In this document: one piece after another, positions 1 to 7,438 of the stretch
Layout of the letters: each line of letters starts with the position of its first letter
Position numbering within the stretch: position 1 is the first letter of the stretch
Program-made: the position numbers and the translations under genes
Assembly (NCBI GenBank): GCA_964487295.1
Contig: CAZAQL010000030.1
Span: forward strand, 1-25,992
From: JAPEKQ01 sp964487295
GTDB taxonomy: Bacteria > Joyebacterota > Joyebacteria > Joyebacterales > Joyebacteraceae
DNA: 25,992 nt
Direction of reading: 5' to 3'
Notes under the pieces: model-generated
The model's input: the letters and a program-made list of their open reading frames with translations, nothing else
Databases searched by the model: none
Told to the model about the DNA's origin: nothing

Positions 1-40
1 ATTCTCGCGTGAGACCACATGTCCGATGAACGATGGGCTA

Positions 41-301
41 CTACATGTTCTCGGTCTTCTCCATCGTCTCGCTGGCCTTCTCGCCGGCCTCGTCCATCAT
101 CTCCTCGGCCTGCTCGCCTGCCTCGTCCATGGCCTCGCCTGCCTCGTCCATCATCTCTTCGGCCTGATCACCGGCCTCCTCCATCGTCTGGCCGGCCTCC
201 TCAACTGCCGTCTCGGCCTCGGTCTGCTGCTCGCCGGAGCATCCTGCGAGAAGCATGGTCGAGAGGGCGGCGATGAGGATCACTGCTACCCATCTCCTCA
301 T
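41..301 (-). CDS. Small lipoprotein built of 18-residue Glu/Ala/Gly/Met helical repeats
   Basis: An 86-residue protein whose function I do not recognise. The ATG at 301 is preferred because AGGAGG lies about 6 nt upstream and the signal peptide starts there; an upstream in-frame start adds 18 charged residues. The signal sequence (residues 1-20) ends in a clear lipobox, LAGC, with Cys21 as the lipidated residue. The mature part (22-86) is highly acidic, contains no further Cys and is nearly all predicted helix. It carries an 18-residue repeat: AGDQAEEMMDE at 43-53 recurs as AGEQAEEMMDE at 61-71. Ala-Gly pairs are spaced 7, 11, 7 and 11 residues, so they fall on one helix face. It resembles Lpp-like or YtxH-like acidic helical lipoproteins only in general form. 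It diverges from the diguanylate cyclase gene, with a 17-bp dyad between them. Sure of the lipoprotein call, unsure of the role. Confidence 0.85.
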   Translation of the reverse strand: MRRWVAVILIAALSTMLLAGCSGEQQTEAETAVEEAGQTMEEAGDQAEEMMDEAGEAMDEAGEQAEEMMDEAGEKASETMEKTENM

Positions 302-531
302 GGTCTGCCTCCTGTCGGCTCCCTCCGTTTCGGCGTCACGGTGACGCCCGTGCATCTCTCGCGGGCAGACTACAATGAGGGCCCGGATTCGGCAAGAGGA
401 TTCTGAGGCCTTCGTGAGTGGCCACAGGACGTTTGGGATGGCATGGAGCTTGCTCCATCCTGACGGCGGTGAGGACTATCCCGGCCCGTGAGCCGGGAGA
501 GGCAGGCACGTCGCGCGCGTGGGGGGGCTCT
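302..531. other. Divergent intergenic region with two further small hairpins
   Basis: Besides the dyad, the leader of the cyclase gene holds an ATGGAG-CTTG-CTCCAT hairpin (443-458) and a CCCGGC-n6-GCCGGG hairpin (480-497). I looked for a GEMM-type c-di-GMP riboswitch because of the downstream GGDEF gene and saw none of its conserved core. Confidence 0.35.
332..348. promoter_or_regulatory. Perfect 17-bp dyad in a divergent intergenic region
   Basis: GGCGTCAC-G-GTGACGCC has two 8-bp arms around one central base. It lies about 30 nt upstream of the lipoprotein start and 184 nt upstream of the cyclase start. Size and symmetry fit an operator for a dimeric regulator. A TACAAT (-10-like, plus strand) follows at 371-376 without a good -35. 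The cognate regulator is unknown. Confidence 0.4.
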
Positions 532-1443
<912 letters not shown>

Positions 1444-1482
1444 CCGCGTCTCGGCTTCGCGGACCCACCAGCACCCTCAGAA

Positions 1483-1509
1483 CGGCGCCCGACCTTCACG
1501 AGGGCGCCG
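1483..1509 (+). terminator. GC hairpin after the cyclase gene
   Basis: CGGCGCCC / GGGCGCCG form a perfect 8-bp stem around an 11-nt loop, 40 nt after the cyclase stop. No U-tract follows, so this may be a weak terminator or only a 3'-end stabilising hairpin. Its right arm overlaps the start of the tandem repeat. Confidence 0.3.
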
Positions 1510-1565
1510 GGCGTCGGCGAACGCGTTGACCAGAGCGCCGGGCGTCGGCGAACGCGTTGACCAGA
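1504..1565. repeat. Tandem direct repeat, 2 x 31 bp, upstream of porin 1
   Basis: Two adjacent, apparently identical 31-bp copies (1504-1534 and 1535-1565), each starting GCGCCGGGCGTCGG and ending GTTGACCAGA. A degenerate third start (acgccg) follows. They lie 124-185 nt before the porin 1 start, so they are probably upstream of or within its promoter region. Confidence 0.9.
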
Positions 1566-1601
1566 ACGCCGACCGCGGCCAACGCACGACGGCCTTCCCC
1601 C

Positions 1602-1630
1602 TTTGCGCGGACCGCTCCGCGCGCTATCCT
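1602..1630 (+). promoter_or_regulatory. Possible promoter of porin 1 (weak)
   Basis: TATCCT at 1625-1630 matches the -10 consensus at 4 of 6 positions. A poor -35 (TTTGCG/TTGCGC) lies around 1602-1608. The intervening GCGCGGA-ccgc-TCCGCGC dyad (1605-1622) could be an operator. No 11-bp-spaced hexamer array like those before phoB, porin 2 and pstS is convincing here. Confidence 0.25.
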
Positions 1631-1688
1631 CGATGTCTGAACAGGCGTGAGTCATCCAGTCTCAACACATACCGACCATGGAGGTACC

Positions 1689-2960
1689 ATGTCTCGCGTT
1701 CGCGCATGGCCGGCCGCACTCGTGGCGGGCCTGCTCGTGATCGGCGCCTGCGTCCCGGCGTCGGCAGGGGACAGCGGGGAGGGGGTGGCCGAGGCCGTCG
1801 TCCGGAAGGTGCTCGGGCTCAACGGTGTCACCTTTGGCGGCAGGCTCTTCATGGACTGGACGGAGTGGGGGAGCCACGAGAGCTCGCTCGAGTCCGAGTT
1901 CGGTGTGGAGGCCTTCACCGGCGGGACGGAGTTCCGCGCGGCCCGCGTCCATATGAAGGGCGAGGTCTCGGACCGGCTCGGCTTCTTCATCGACTACGAT
2001 CTGGCCGGGGGAGATGCCGCGCTCAAGGATGCCTACATGGAGTACCGGCGGATCGCGCACCTCGGCAACCTCCGCATCGGGCACATCCGTGAGCCGTTCG
2101 GGCTCGAGGGACTGACGAGCAACCGGTACACCACGTTCATGGAGCCCGGTCTCCAGTCCGCCTTCTATCCGTGGCGCAACACGGGCTTCATGCTGCACAA
2201 CACCGTCGCCGACGGCATCCTCACGTGGCAGGTGGGGGTCTTTCGCGACGCCGACGCGTTCGGAGAGGGGAGCGGCGACGACGAACTCGCCTACACGGTC
2301 CGGCTCGCCGGGGTCGCCTTGAGGACCGAGGAGGCCCGCCAGTTCGTGCAGCTCGGAGCGTCGTTCAGCCACCGCAATCCTGATGACGGGATCGCTCGGT
2401 TCAAGGCGGCGCCCGAGAACCACATGGGTCCGGTGCTCGCCGACACGGGGGAACTCGAGGTCGACGATGTCACACTCCTCGGGCTGGAGGCGGCCGTCGG
2501 GCTGGGCCCGGTCCTGCTTCAGGGGGAGTACGTGTGGGCCACGGCCGACCGGCTCGAGGGAACGTCCTGGAAGGCCGCGTCCGCGAGGGGATGCTGCAGC
2601 GAGGCGTCGACCTTCGCGGGCTACGCCGTCCAGGTGAGCTGGGTGCTGACCGGCGAACGTCGCCCCTTCGCGAAGGGGTCGCCCGGCCGTCTCGAGCCGA
2701 AGGATCCGCTCGGCGACGACGGCCGCGGGGCCTTCGAGGTGGCCGTTCGCTTGTCGGGGCTCGACCTCGCGGACGGAGTGATCGATGGCGGCGAGCTCAG
2801 GGACGTCACCATCGGCCTGAACTGGTACACATCGTCCAAAAGCCGCATCATGGTCAACTACGTGATGTCCGACTACTCGGGGCCCGCGGGCGCCGAGCGA
2901 GAGGCTGACGTCGAGGGGAGCGCATCCGCGCTCTTGACAAGATTCCAGATTGACTTCTGA
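1689..2960 (+). CDS. Phosphate/polyphosphate-selective outer-membrane porin 1 (OprO/OprP family)
   Basis: A 423-residue beta-barrel porin of the Porin_O_P family, expected to pass phosphate or polyphosphate across the outer membrane. The ATG at 1689 has GGAGG about 6 nt upstream and starts a signal peptide cleaved after PASA (about residue 26); a start at 1647 lacks both. The mature protein shows alternating beta-strand character, the family block around LKDAYMEY...REPFGLEGLTS, and the strands GLNWY...NYVMS. It ends in TRFQIDF, with the C-terminal Phe used as the BAM recognition signal. It is clearly paralogous to the porin at 6170 and followed by a strong terminator, so it is a separate transcription unit just before phoB. 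A GCC pair near residue 300 is unusual for a porin. Phosphate specificity is inferred from family and location. Confidence 0.9.
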   Translation: MSRVRAWPAALVAGLLVIGACVPASAGDSGEGVAEAVVRKVLGLNGVTFGGRLFMDWTEWGSHESSLESEFGVEAFTGGTEFRAARVHMKGEVSDRLGFFIDYDLAGGDAALKDAYMEYRRIAHLGNLRIGHIREPFGLEGLTSNRYTTFMEPGLQSAFYPWRNTGFMLHNTVADGILTWQVGVFRDADAFGEGSGDDELAYTVRLAGVALRTEEARQFVQLGASFSHRNPDDGIARFKAAPENHMGPVLADTGELEVDDVTLLGLEAAVGLGPVLLQGEYVWATADRLEGTSWKAASARGCCSEASTFAGYAVQVSWVLTGERRPFAKGSPGRLEPKDPLGDDGRGAFEVAVRLSGLDLADGVIDGGELRDVTIGLNWYTSSKSRIMVNYVMSDYSGPAGAEREADVEGSASALLTRFQIDF

Positions 2961-2962
2961 GC

Positions 2963-2977
2963 CCCGGGAAACCCGGG
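2963..2977 (+). other. Small CCCGGG hairpin after porin 1
   Basis: CCCGGG-AAA-CCCGGG gives a 6-bp stem with a 3-nt loop directly after the porin stop codon, about 130 nt before the strong terminator. It probably protects the 3' end. Confidence 0.35.
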
Positions 2978-3104
2978 CACCTGCCCCGCATCACAACACA
3001 CAGCGGGGCGGAGAGGTGTCACTCCCGCGAAGCCGGGGGTTCAAGACAATAGTCAATGACTGTGACGAGCCCCGACACGGTTTCGACGCCGAACTTCCCC
3101 AAAC

Positions 3105-3141
3105 ACGGACCTTCCCGAGAGGGAGGGTCCGTTGCTTTTTA
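3105..3141 (+). terminator. Strong intrinsic terminator after porin 1
   Basis: A 12-bp stem (3105-3116 with 3121-3132, one G-U wobble) is closed by a GAGA tetraloop of the GNRA type and followed by TTGCTTTTT. It separates porin 1 from phoB, so phoB needs its own promoter. Confidence 0.92.
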
Positions 3142-3156
3142 CAGTCTCTCCTTCTC

Positions 3157-3195
3157 CTATCGGCAGGATAACACTACGCTAACAGAAGAGTGTCA
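3157..3195 (+). promoter_or_regulatory. Pho-box-like array of 11-bp-spaced hexamers upstream of phoB
   Basis: CTATCG (3157), ATAACA (3168), CTAACA (3179) and GTGTCA (3190) are each offset by exactly 11 bp with 5-nt spacers. A weaker CTCTCC sits one period earlier at 3146. The core resembles the E. coli Pho-box unit CTGTCA and the Bacillus PhoP unit TTAACA, both of which repeat at 11 bp. It lies between the porin terminator and the phoB start, as expected for autoregulation. No clear -10 was found. Confidence 0.5.
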
Positions 3196-3243
3196 GCATG
3201 TGAGCGTCGTGCCGCTGCCACCCACCCAGGAGGAAGCGCAGGG

Positions 3244-3936
3244 ATGAGCAGGAACAGGATCCTGATCGTCGAGGACGACAAGGACATCCGGGAACTCATG
3301 GAGTACAACCTCGGGAAGGACGGCTTCGATGTGAACGGAGTCGAGTCCGGCGAGGAGGCGCTCGAGGCTGTCTCCCGCGAGGTTCCGGAACTCGTCGTGC
3401 TCGATCTCATGCTGCCCGGGATCGATGGTTTCGAGGTCTGCCGGCAGCTCAAGGGGAGCGAGGGAACGAGTCACATCCCGATCGTGGTCGTCTCCGCGAA
3501 GGGCGAGGAGTCGGACATCGTGGCCGGGCTCGAGCTGGGAGCCGACGACTACATCACGAAGCCGTTCAGCCCGAAGGTTCTCGTGGCGCGGGTCCGGGCG
3601 GTCCTGAGGCGTCGCGCCCGCCAGGAGCCGAAGGAGGAGGACGTTCTTCAGGTCCTCGACCTCACGATCCACCCGGGACGCCGCGAGGTGGTCTACGAGG
3701 ACGAGCGGATCGAGCTGACGAACACCGAGTTCAAGGTTCTGCACCTCCTGGCCCGCCGACCGGGCTGGGTCTTCACGCGCTATCAGATCGTTGACCGCGT
3801 GCACGGCGAGCATTACCCTGTCACTGAACGGTCCGTCGACGTCCAGATCGTCGGCCTTCGGCGGAAGCTCGGCGACGCCGGCGAGTACATCGAGACGGTC
3901 CGCGGCGTCGGATACCGATTCCGGGACGACGAGTAG
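3244..3936 (+). CDS. phoB: Phosphate-regulon response regulator PhoB (OmpR/PhoB family)
   Basis: A 230-residue cytoplasmic transcription factor, the usual PhoB length. The ATG at 3244 has AGGAGG about 9 nt upstream and starts the receiver fold; a start at 3190 adds 18 residues before it. The receiver (residues 4-122) has the acidic pair Asp11/Asp12, phosphoacceptor Asp54, switch Ser84 and Lys106 in KPF. The winged-helix DNA-binding domain (about 130-230) has the typical LTNTEFKVLHLLARRPG helix, the recognition stretch ERSVDVQIVGLRRKLG and the terminal wing VRGVGYRF. It is followed 42 nt later by its kinase and lies within a pst island, which supports PhoB over other OmpR-type regulators. The predicted targets are the 11-bp arrays before phoB, porin 2 and pstS. 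Confidence 0.95.
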   Translation: MSRNRILIVEDDKDIRELMEYNLGKDGFDVNGVESGEEALEAVSREVPELVVLDLMLPGIDGFEVCRQLKGSEGTSHIPIVVVSAKGEESDIVAGLELGADDYITKPFSPKVLVARVRAVLRRRARQEPKEEDVLQVLDLTIHPGRREVVYEDERIELTNTEFKVLHLLARRPGWVFTRYQIVDRVHGEHYPVTERSVDVQIVGLRRKLGDAGEYIETVRGVGYRFRDDE

Positions 3937-3939
3937 CCG

Positions 3940-3960
3940 CCGGCGCTCAGCGAGCGCCGG
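3940..3960 (+). other. 8-bp GC hairpin between phoB and phoR
   Basis: CCGGCGCT-cagcg-AGCGCCGG fills most of the 42-nt gap and has no U-tract. It could tune the PhoB:PhoR ratio by stabilising the upstream message or slowing readthrough. Confidence 0.4.
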
Positions 3961-3978
3961 GCGGACCGGCAGGGGCGC

Positions 3979-5754
3979 ATGCGTAGACACCGCCTTCTCT
4001 GGCACATCTTCCCGACCTACCTCGTGATCACCGTGCTCGCGGTCGTCGCCGTGAGCTGGTATGGCTCCGTGGAACTGCGGGCGTTCCTCTACCGACAGGC
4101 CGAGGGCGATCTGCGCGCCAGGGCCGCGCTTCTCGAAGAGCGACTGGGCGGCGCCATCGGCCGCGGGGAGACGGACGTCCTCCAGAGGCTGGCGGTCGAG
4201 CTGGGCGACGCGATCGGGAGCCGCGTGACGGTGATCATGCCCGACGGGCTGGTCGTCGCGGACACCGACGAGGACCCGGCCGTAATGGAGAACCACGCCG
4301 ACCGGCCGGAGATCATCGAGGCGTTTCGGAGCGGCGAGGGGAGCGCGGTCAGGTTCAGCCACACGCTTGGCATGAACAGGATGTACGTGGCCGTCCCGGT
4401 CATGCGCGGCGATGCTCCGCTCGGGGTCGTCCGCGTGTCGCTTCCCACCACGGCGATCGACAGGGAACTCGAGCACGTCCGGGAGAGGATCCTGCTGGCG
4501 GCGCTCGTGATGGTGCTCCTGGCGGCGCTGGTGAGTTTCGTGGTGAGCCGGCGCATTACGCGCCCGCTCGTCGAGATGCGTCGCGGAGCGCTGCGCTTCT
4601 CGAAGGGTGGTTTCGGGTACCGTCTTGCCATCCCGGACTCGCTGGAGCTGGCGAGTCTCGCCGAGACGCTTAACAAGATGGCTGAGGATCTCAACGAGCA
4701 GATCGGCGCGATCCGGAAGCAGCGGGCGCGCCAGGACGCCGTCTTCTATTCCATGCAGGAGGGCGTCATCGCGGTCGACGTCGACGAGCACGTGCTGAGC
4801 GTGAACCGCGCGGCGACCGAGCTTCTGGGCATCGACCCTGCGGCCGCGCCCGGCAGGAGCATTCAGGAGGCCGTCCGCAACACGGACATCCACGCGTTCG
4901 CGCGTCGCGCGCTCCTGAGCTCGGCTCCGATCGAGGAGGAGATCGAGCTCCTCGGCGATGGACGGAGGATCCTGCAGGCTCACGGAGCGTCGCTCAGGGA
5001 CCGGGAGGGCCGGGAGTTCGGGGCGGTGATCGTGCTCAACGATGTGACGCGCATGCGCGAGCTCGAGAGCGTGCGGACCGACTTCGTTGCGAACGTGTCA
5101 CACGAACTCAGGACGCCCGTGACGCTCATCCAGGGATTCGTCGAGACGCTTCTCGATGGGGCCATCGAGGATCCCGGCGAGTCGAGGCGTTTCCTCCGCA
5201 TCGTTCAGCGCCACTCCGAGCGGCTCAACTCGATCATCGAGGATCTTCTCTACCTCTCGAGGATCGAACAGGACGCCGGAGAGGCGCGCGTCGCGCTCGA
5301 TCTCGGCTCCGTCGACCGTGTCGTGCGCCGCGCCATCGAGATCTGCCAGCCGCGCGCGCACGAGAAGGACATCACGATCAACTCGGTGACGAGCGGTGAG
5401 CCGAATGCCCGGATCAACGCGCAGCTCCTCGAACACGCGGTCGTGAACCTGCTCGACAACGCCGTGAAGTACAGCGAGCGCGGCTCGACGGTCGAGGTCG
5501 AGAGCAAACGGACCGCCGACGGCGTCGCCATCCGCATCCTCGACCACGGCATCGGCATCGCCCCCGAGCATCTTCCGAGGCTCTTCGAACGCTTCTACCG
5601 CGTGGACAAATCCAGGAGCCGCGAGCTCGGAGGAACCGGACTCGGTCTCGCCATCGCCAAGCACATCGTCCAGGCCCACGGCGGCTCCATCCATGTGGAG
5701 AGCGCGCCAGGACGCGGCAGCATCTTCACGATCCGCCTTCCCAGGAACGCGTAG
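3979..5754 (+). CDS. phoR: Phosphate-regulon sensor histidine kinase PhoR
   Basis: A 591-residue membrane kinase/phosphatase partnered with PhoB. The ATG at 3979 follows a GGCAGGGG ribosome-binding region. Transmembrane segment 1 is about residues 9-28, an extracytoplasmic sensor about 30-168, and segment 2 about 171-190. HAMP follows (about 191-245, RRITRPLVEM), then PAS (about 252-360) and HisKA with FVANVSHELRTP and phosphoacceptor His375. The HATPase_c domain has N-box N490-N494, G1 DHGIG (522-526) and G2 GGTGLGL (551-557). The two-TM layout with a large outer loop is the Bacillus PhoR/WalK type, not the short E. coli PhoR. All catalytic motifs are intact. Adjacent PhoB, PstSCAB and PhoU support the assignment. 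Confidence 0.93.
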   Translation: MRRHRLLWHIFPTYLVITVLAVVAVSWYGSVELRAFLYRQAEGDLRARAALLEERLGGAIGRGETDVLQRLAVELGDAIGSRVTVIMPDGLVVADTDEDPAVMENHADRPEIIEAFRSGEGSAVRFSHTLGMNRMYVAVPVMRGDAPLGVVRVSLPTTAIDRELEHVRERILLAALVMVLLAALVSFVVSRRITRPLVEMRRGALRFSKGGFGYRLAIPDSLELASLAETLNKMAEDLNEQIGAIRKQRARQDAVFYSMQEGVIAVDVDEHVLSVNRAATELLGIDPAAAPGRSIQEAVRNTDIHAFARRALLSSAPIEEEIELLGDGRRILQAHGASLRDREGREFGAVIVLNDVTRMRELESVRTDFVANVSHELRTPVTLIQGFVETLLDGAIEDPGESRRFLRIVQRHSERLNSIIEDLLYLSRIEQDAGEARVALDLGSVDRVVRRAIEICQPRAHEKDITINSVTSGEPNARINAQLLEHAVVNLLDNAVKYSERGSTVEVESKRTADGVAIRILDHGIGIAPEHLPRLFERFYRVDKSRSRELGGTGLGLAIAKHIVQAHGGSIHVESAPGRGSIFTIRLPRNA

Positions 5755-5772
5755 CCGCGAGCGCAGGGGATG

Positions 5773-5809
5773 GGGGGCTCGCCGCCTGAGCCCCTGGCTC
5801 CAGTCCTCT
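5773..5809 (+). terminator. Possible terminator of phoBR
   Basis: GGGGCTC-n7-GAGCCCC (5774-5794, extendable by one G-U pair) lies 19 nt after the phoR stop, followed by a pyrimidine-rich but not U-rich tail (CTCCAGTCCTCTTCC). A plausible weak terminator. Confidence 0.4.
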
Positions 5810-5819
5810 TCCGCCGTCC

Positions 5820-5875
5820 GCCCCATCATCGTGTTGCCCGACCCGCCCCATCGTCGTGTTGCCCGACCCGCCCGA
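5820..5875. repeat. Tandem direct repeat, 2 x 25 bp plus partial copy, upstream of porin 2
   Basis: Copies at 5820-5844 and 5845-5869 differ at one base (ATCATC versus ATCGTC) and share the core GTGTTGCCCGACCC. A partial third copy (GCCCGA) runs to 5875 and abuts the first unit of the Pho-box-like array. Confidence 0.9.
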
Positions 5876-5929
5876 CTAACACAAACCTAACTTGTGGCTG
5901 ATGCTGGCCGAACCCCCTGCTTACATACT
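5876..5929 (+). promoter_or_regulatory. Pho-box-like array and -10 upstream of porin 2
   Basis: CTAACA (5876), CTAACT (5887), CTGATG (5898), CGAACC (5909) and CTTACA (5920) occur at exact 11-bp offsets. The fourth unit ends 9 nt before CATACT (5924-5929), a 4-of-6 match to TATAAT. Activator-bound repeats replacing the -35 is the layout of PhoB-dependent promoters in E. coli. The transcript would have a leader of about 235 nt. Confidence 0.55.
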
Positions 5930-6169
5930 CCCCGTGGTGTGTTTGACCGAGGTGAGACGCCGGCATGTCGCCGGTGAGATACGGATGAGTTCCGCCCGGA
6001 GGAGGCGGGCGGGGAGGGAGAGCCAGGCGCGGCGTTCGCGCGACGGATGAGGGACCACCGCGCGAGGCCGGTGAGAGCGGTTGAGGGACCGCTCGAGACG
6101 GTCGACGGCGTCAGGCTTCACAGCGTGCCGAGAGCTGTTGTGGCTGTTACCGATCAAAGGGAGTGAAGC
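5930..6169 (+). other. Long GC-rich, potentially structured leader of porin 2
   Basis: There is no convincing coding sequence here. It contains the hairpins CCGCCC-n9-GGGCGG (5992-6012) and GAGCGGT-n6-ACCGCTC (6075-6094, perfect 7-bp stem), plus several purine-rich SD-like stretches (ggaggagg, ggggaggg). It ends with the real ribosome-binding site, GGGAG, before the ATG at 6170. No known riboswitch class was recognised. With 5755-5929 this accounts for the 415-nt gap between phoR and porin 2. Confidence 0.4.
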
Positions 6170-7363
6170 ATGGCAAAGCTGTGCGTGGTGTTGCCCGCGC
6201 TCGTCATCGTCGTCCTCACGACGGCCGCCGCCGGCGGAGTCGAGGATCTGACGATCGGCGGCCGGTTCATGCAGGACTACACGGTGTGGGGTTCCGTCGA
6301 CGACGAGCTTGAGGCGGTCGTCGGGGAGCAGCTCAACGGGACCGAGATCCGCCGGGCGAGACTCTGTGCGAAGGGGAGCATCAACCAGAGCATCGACTTC
6401 AAGGTGAACTGGGACTTCGCGGGCGGAGAAGAGACGTGCCTGAAGGATGCCTACCTCGAGATATCCGGCCTGCCCGGCGTCGGCAACGCCAGGGTCGGGC
6501 ACTTCAACGAACCATTCTGCCTCGACGAGCTGACGAGCTCGAAGTACGTCGCGTTCGTGGAACGCGCATCCGTGAACGCCTTCGCTCCCGGTCGCAACAG
6601 CGGTCTCATGCTCCATGACGCGCTCATGGACGACCGTCTCGTGTGGCAGGCAGGCGTCTTCCGCACGGTCGATGACGCAGGAACGGCCGCCGGGGATGAT
6701 GGTGTGTCGTTCGGGGGCCGCGTTGCGGGACTCGTTCTGGGAGACGCGGATGGGCCGCGCGGCGTGCACCTCGGCGTGTCGGCCAACCGGCTCACGCCCG
6801 AGGGCGGGGAGGTTCGGTTCCGCCAGCGCCCCGAGATCCACATGAGCGAGCGGTTCGTGGACACCGGCGCGATCCCCGCCGACGCGGTTCTGAGGCTCGG
6901 CGCCGAGGTCGGAGGCGTGTTCGGTCCGGTCCACTTCGCGGGTGAGTACATCATGACGAACGTGACTGGTGGGGAGTACGAGGACGAGCCAGCCGCGCGC
7001 GAACAGATGGAGGACTCGAGCTTCTCCGGATTCTACGCCCAGGCCGGGTACTTCCTCACGGGGGAGACGCGCGCCTACGGGGGCGGGCAGTGGGGCAGGA
7101 CGAAGCCCGCGCGAGCCCTCATGCAGGACGGTGGGCTGGGCGCGTTTGAGATCGTGGCTCGTTACTCGAGCCTCGATCTGAACGATGAGGACGCAGGTGT
7201 TGCCGGATGCGCCATGGACGACATCACGCTGGGGCTGAACTGGTACATGCACGGCAACGCGAGGTGGATGGTCAACTACGTCATGTCGACGGTCAGCGAC
7301 GGCGCCGGCGAGGAGATCGGGAGCGCGACCGCGCTGGTCACGCGGTTCCAGTTCGACTTCTAG
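6170..7363 (+). CDS. Phosphate/polyphosphate-selective outer-membrane porin 2 (OprO/OprP family)
   Basis: A 397-residue paralogue of the porin at 1689, with the same order of motifs: EIRRARLCAKGS, DFAGG...CLKDAYLE, FNEPFCLDELTSSKY, LVWQAGVFR, GLNWY...NYVMS and the terminal TRFQFDF. It has a signal peptide (about residues 1-22) and GGGAG before the ATG. It differs from porin 1 by having Cys66, Cys90 and Cys117 in the N-terminal strands; porin 1 has other residues there. Cysteines are uncommon in outer-membrane barrels, so a disulfide or metal site is possible. It lies behind a Pho-box-like array and just before pstS, which supports a role in phosphate uptake. Exact selectivity (phosphate versus polyphosphate) cannot be read from the sequence. 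Confidence 0.9.
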   Translation: MAKLCVVLPALVIVVLTTAAAGGVEDLTIGGRFMQDYTVWGSVDDELEAVVGEQLNGTEIRRARLCAKGSINQSIDFKVNWDFAGGEETCLKDAYLEISGLPGVGNARVGHFNEPFCLDELTSSKYVAFVERASVNAFAPGRNSGLMLHDALMDDRLVWQAGVFRTVDDAGTAAGDDGVSFGGRVAGLVLGDADGPRGVHLGVSANRLTPEGGEVRFRQRPEIHMSERFVDTGAIPADAVLRLGAEVGGVFGPVHFAGEYIMTNVTGGEYEDEPAAREQMEDSSFSGFYAQAGYFLTGETRAYGGGQWGRTKPARALMQDGGLGAFEIVARYSSLDLNDEDAGVAGCAMDDITLGLNWYMHGNARWMVNYVMSTVSDGAGEEIGSATALVTRFQFDF

Positions 7364-7438
7364 GCGCCGGGCGCCGGTACCTTCCGGGAGCACGTCCATC
7401 GCGATGCCTCGGGGGAAGGCCGCCCGGATGAGAACGAG

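Noticed and set aside
302..531. c-di-GMP riboswitch in the cyclase leader
   Set aside because: Hairpins are present but none of the conserved GEMM core elements.
1504..1565. Possible CRISPR remnant
   Set aside because: The two copies are directly adjacent without a spacer and no cas gene is present; likewise for 5820-5875.
1638..1667. Pho-box-like array upstream of porin 1 (TGAACA, GAGTCA, TCAACA)
   Set aside because: Spacings are 11 and 13 bp, not a constant 11, and the position is too close to the start codon.
1740..1755. Lipobox-like I-G-A-C in the porin 1 signal peptide
   Set aside because: A better type I cleavage site (PASA) lies just after it, and the protein is a beta-barrel ending in Phe.
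3193..4983. 596-codon open frame on the minus strand opposite phoB-phoR
   Set aside because: Arg/Asp/His-rich translation without domains; a shadow of GC-rich codon usage in genuine genes on the other strand.
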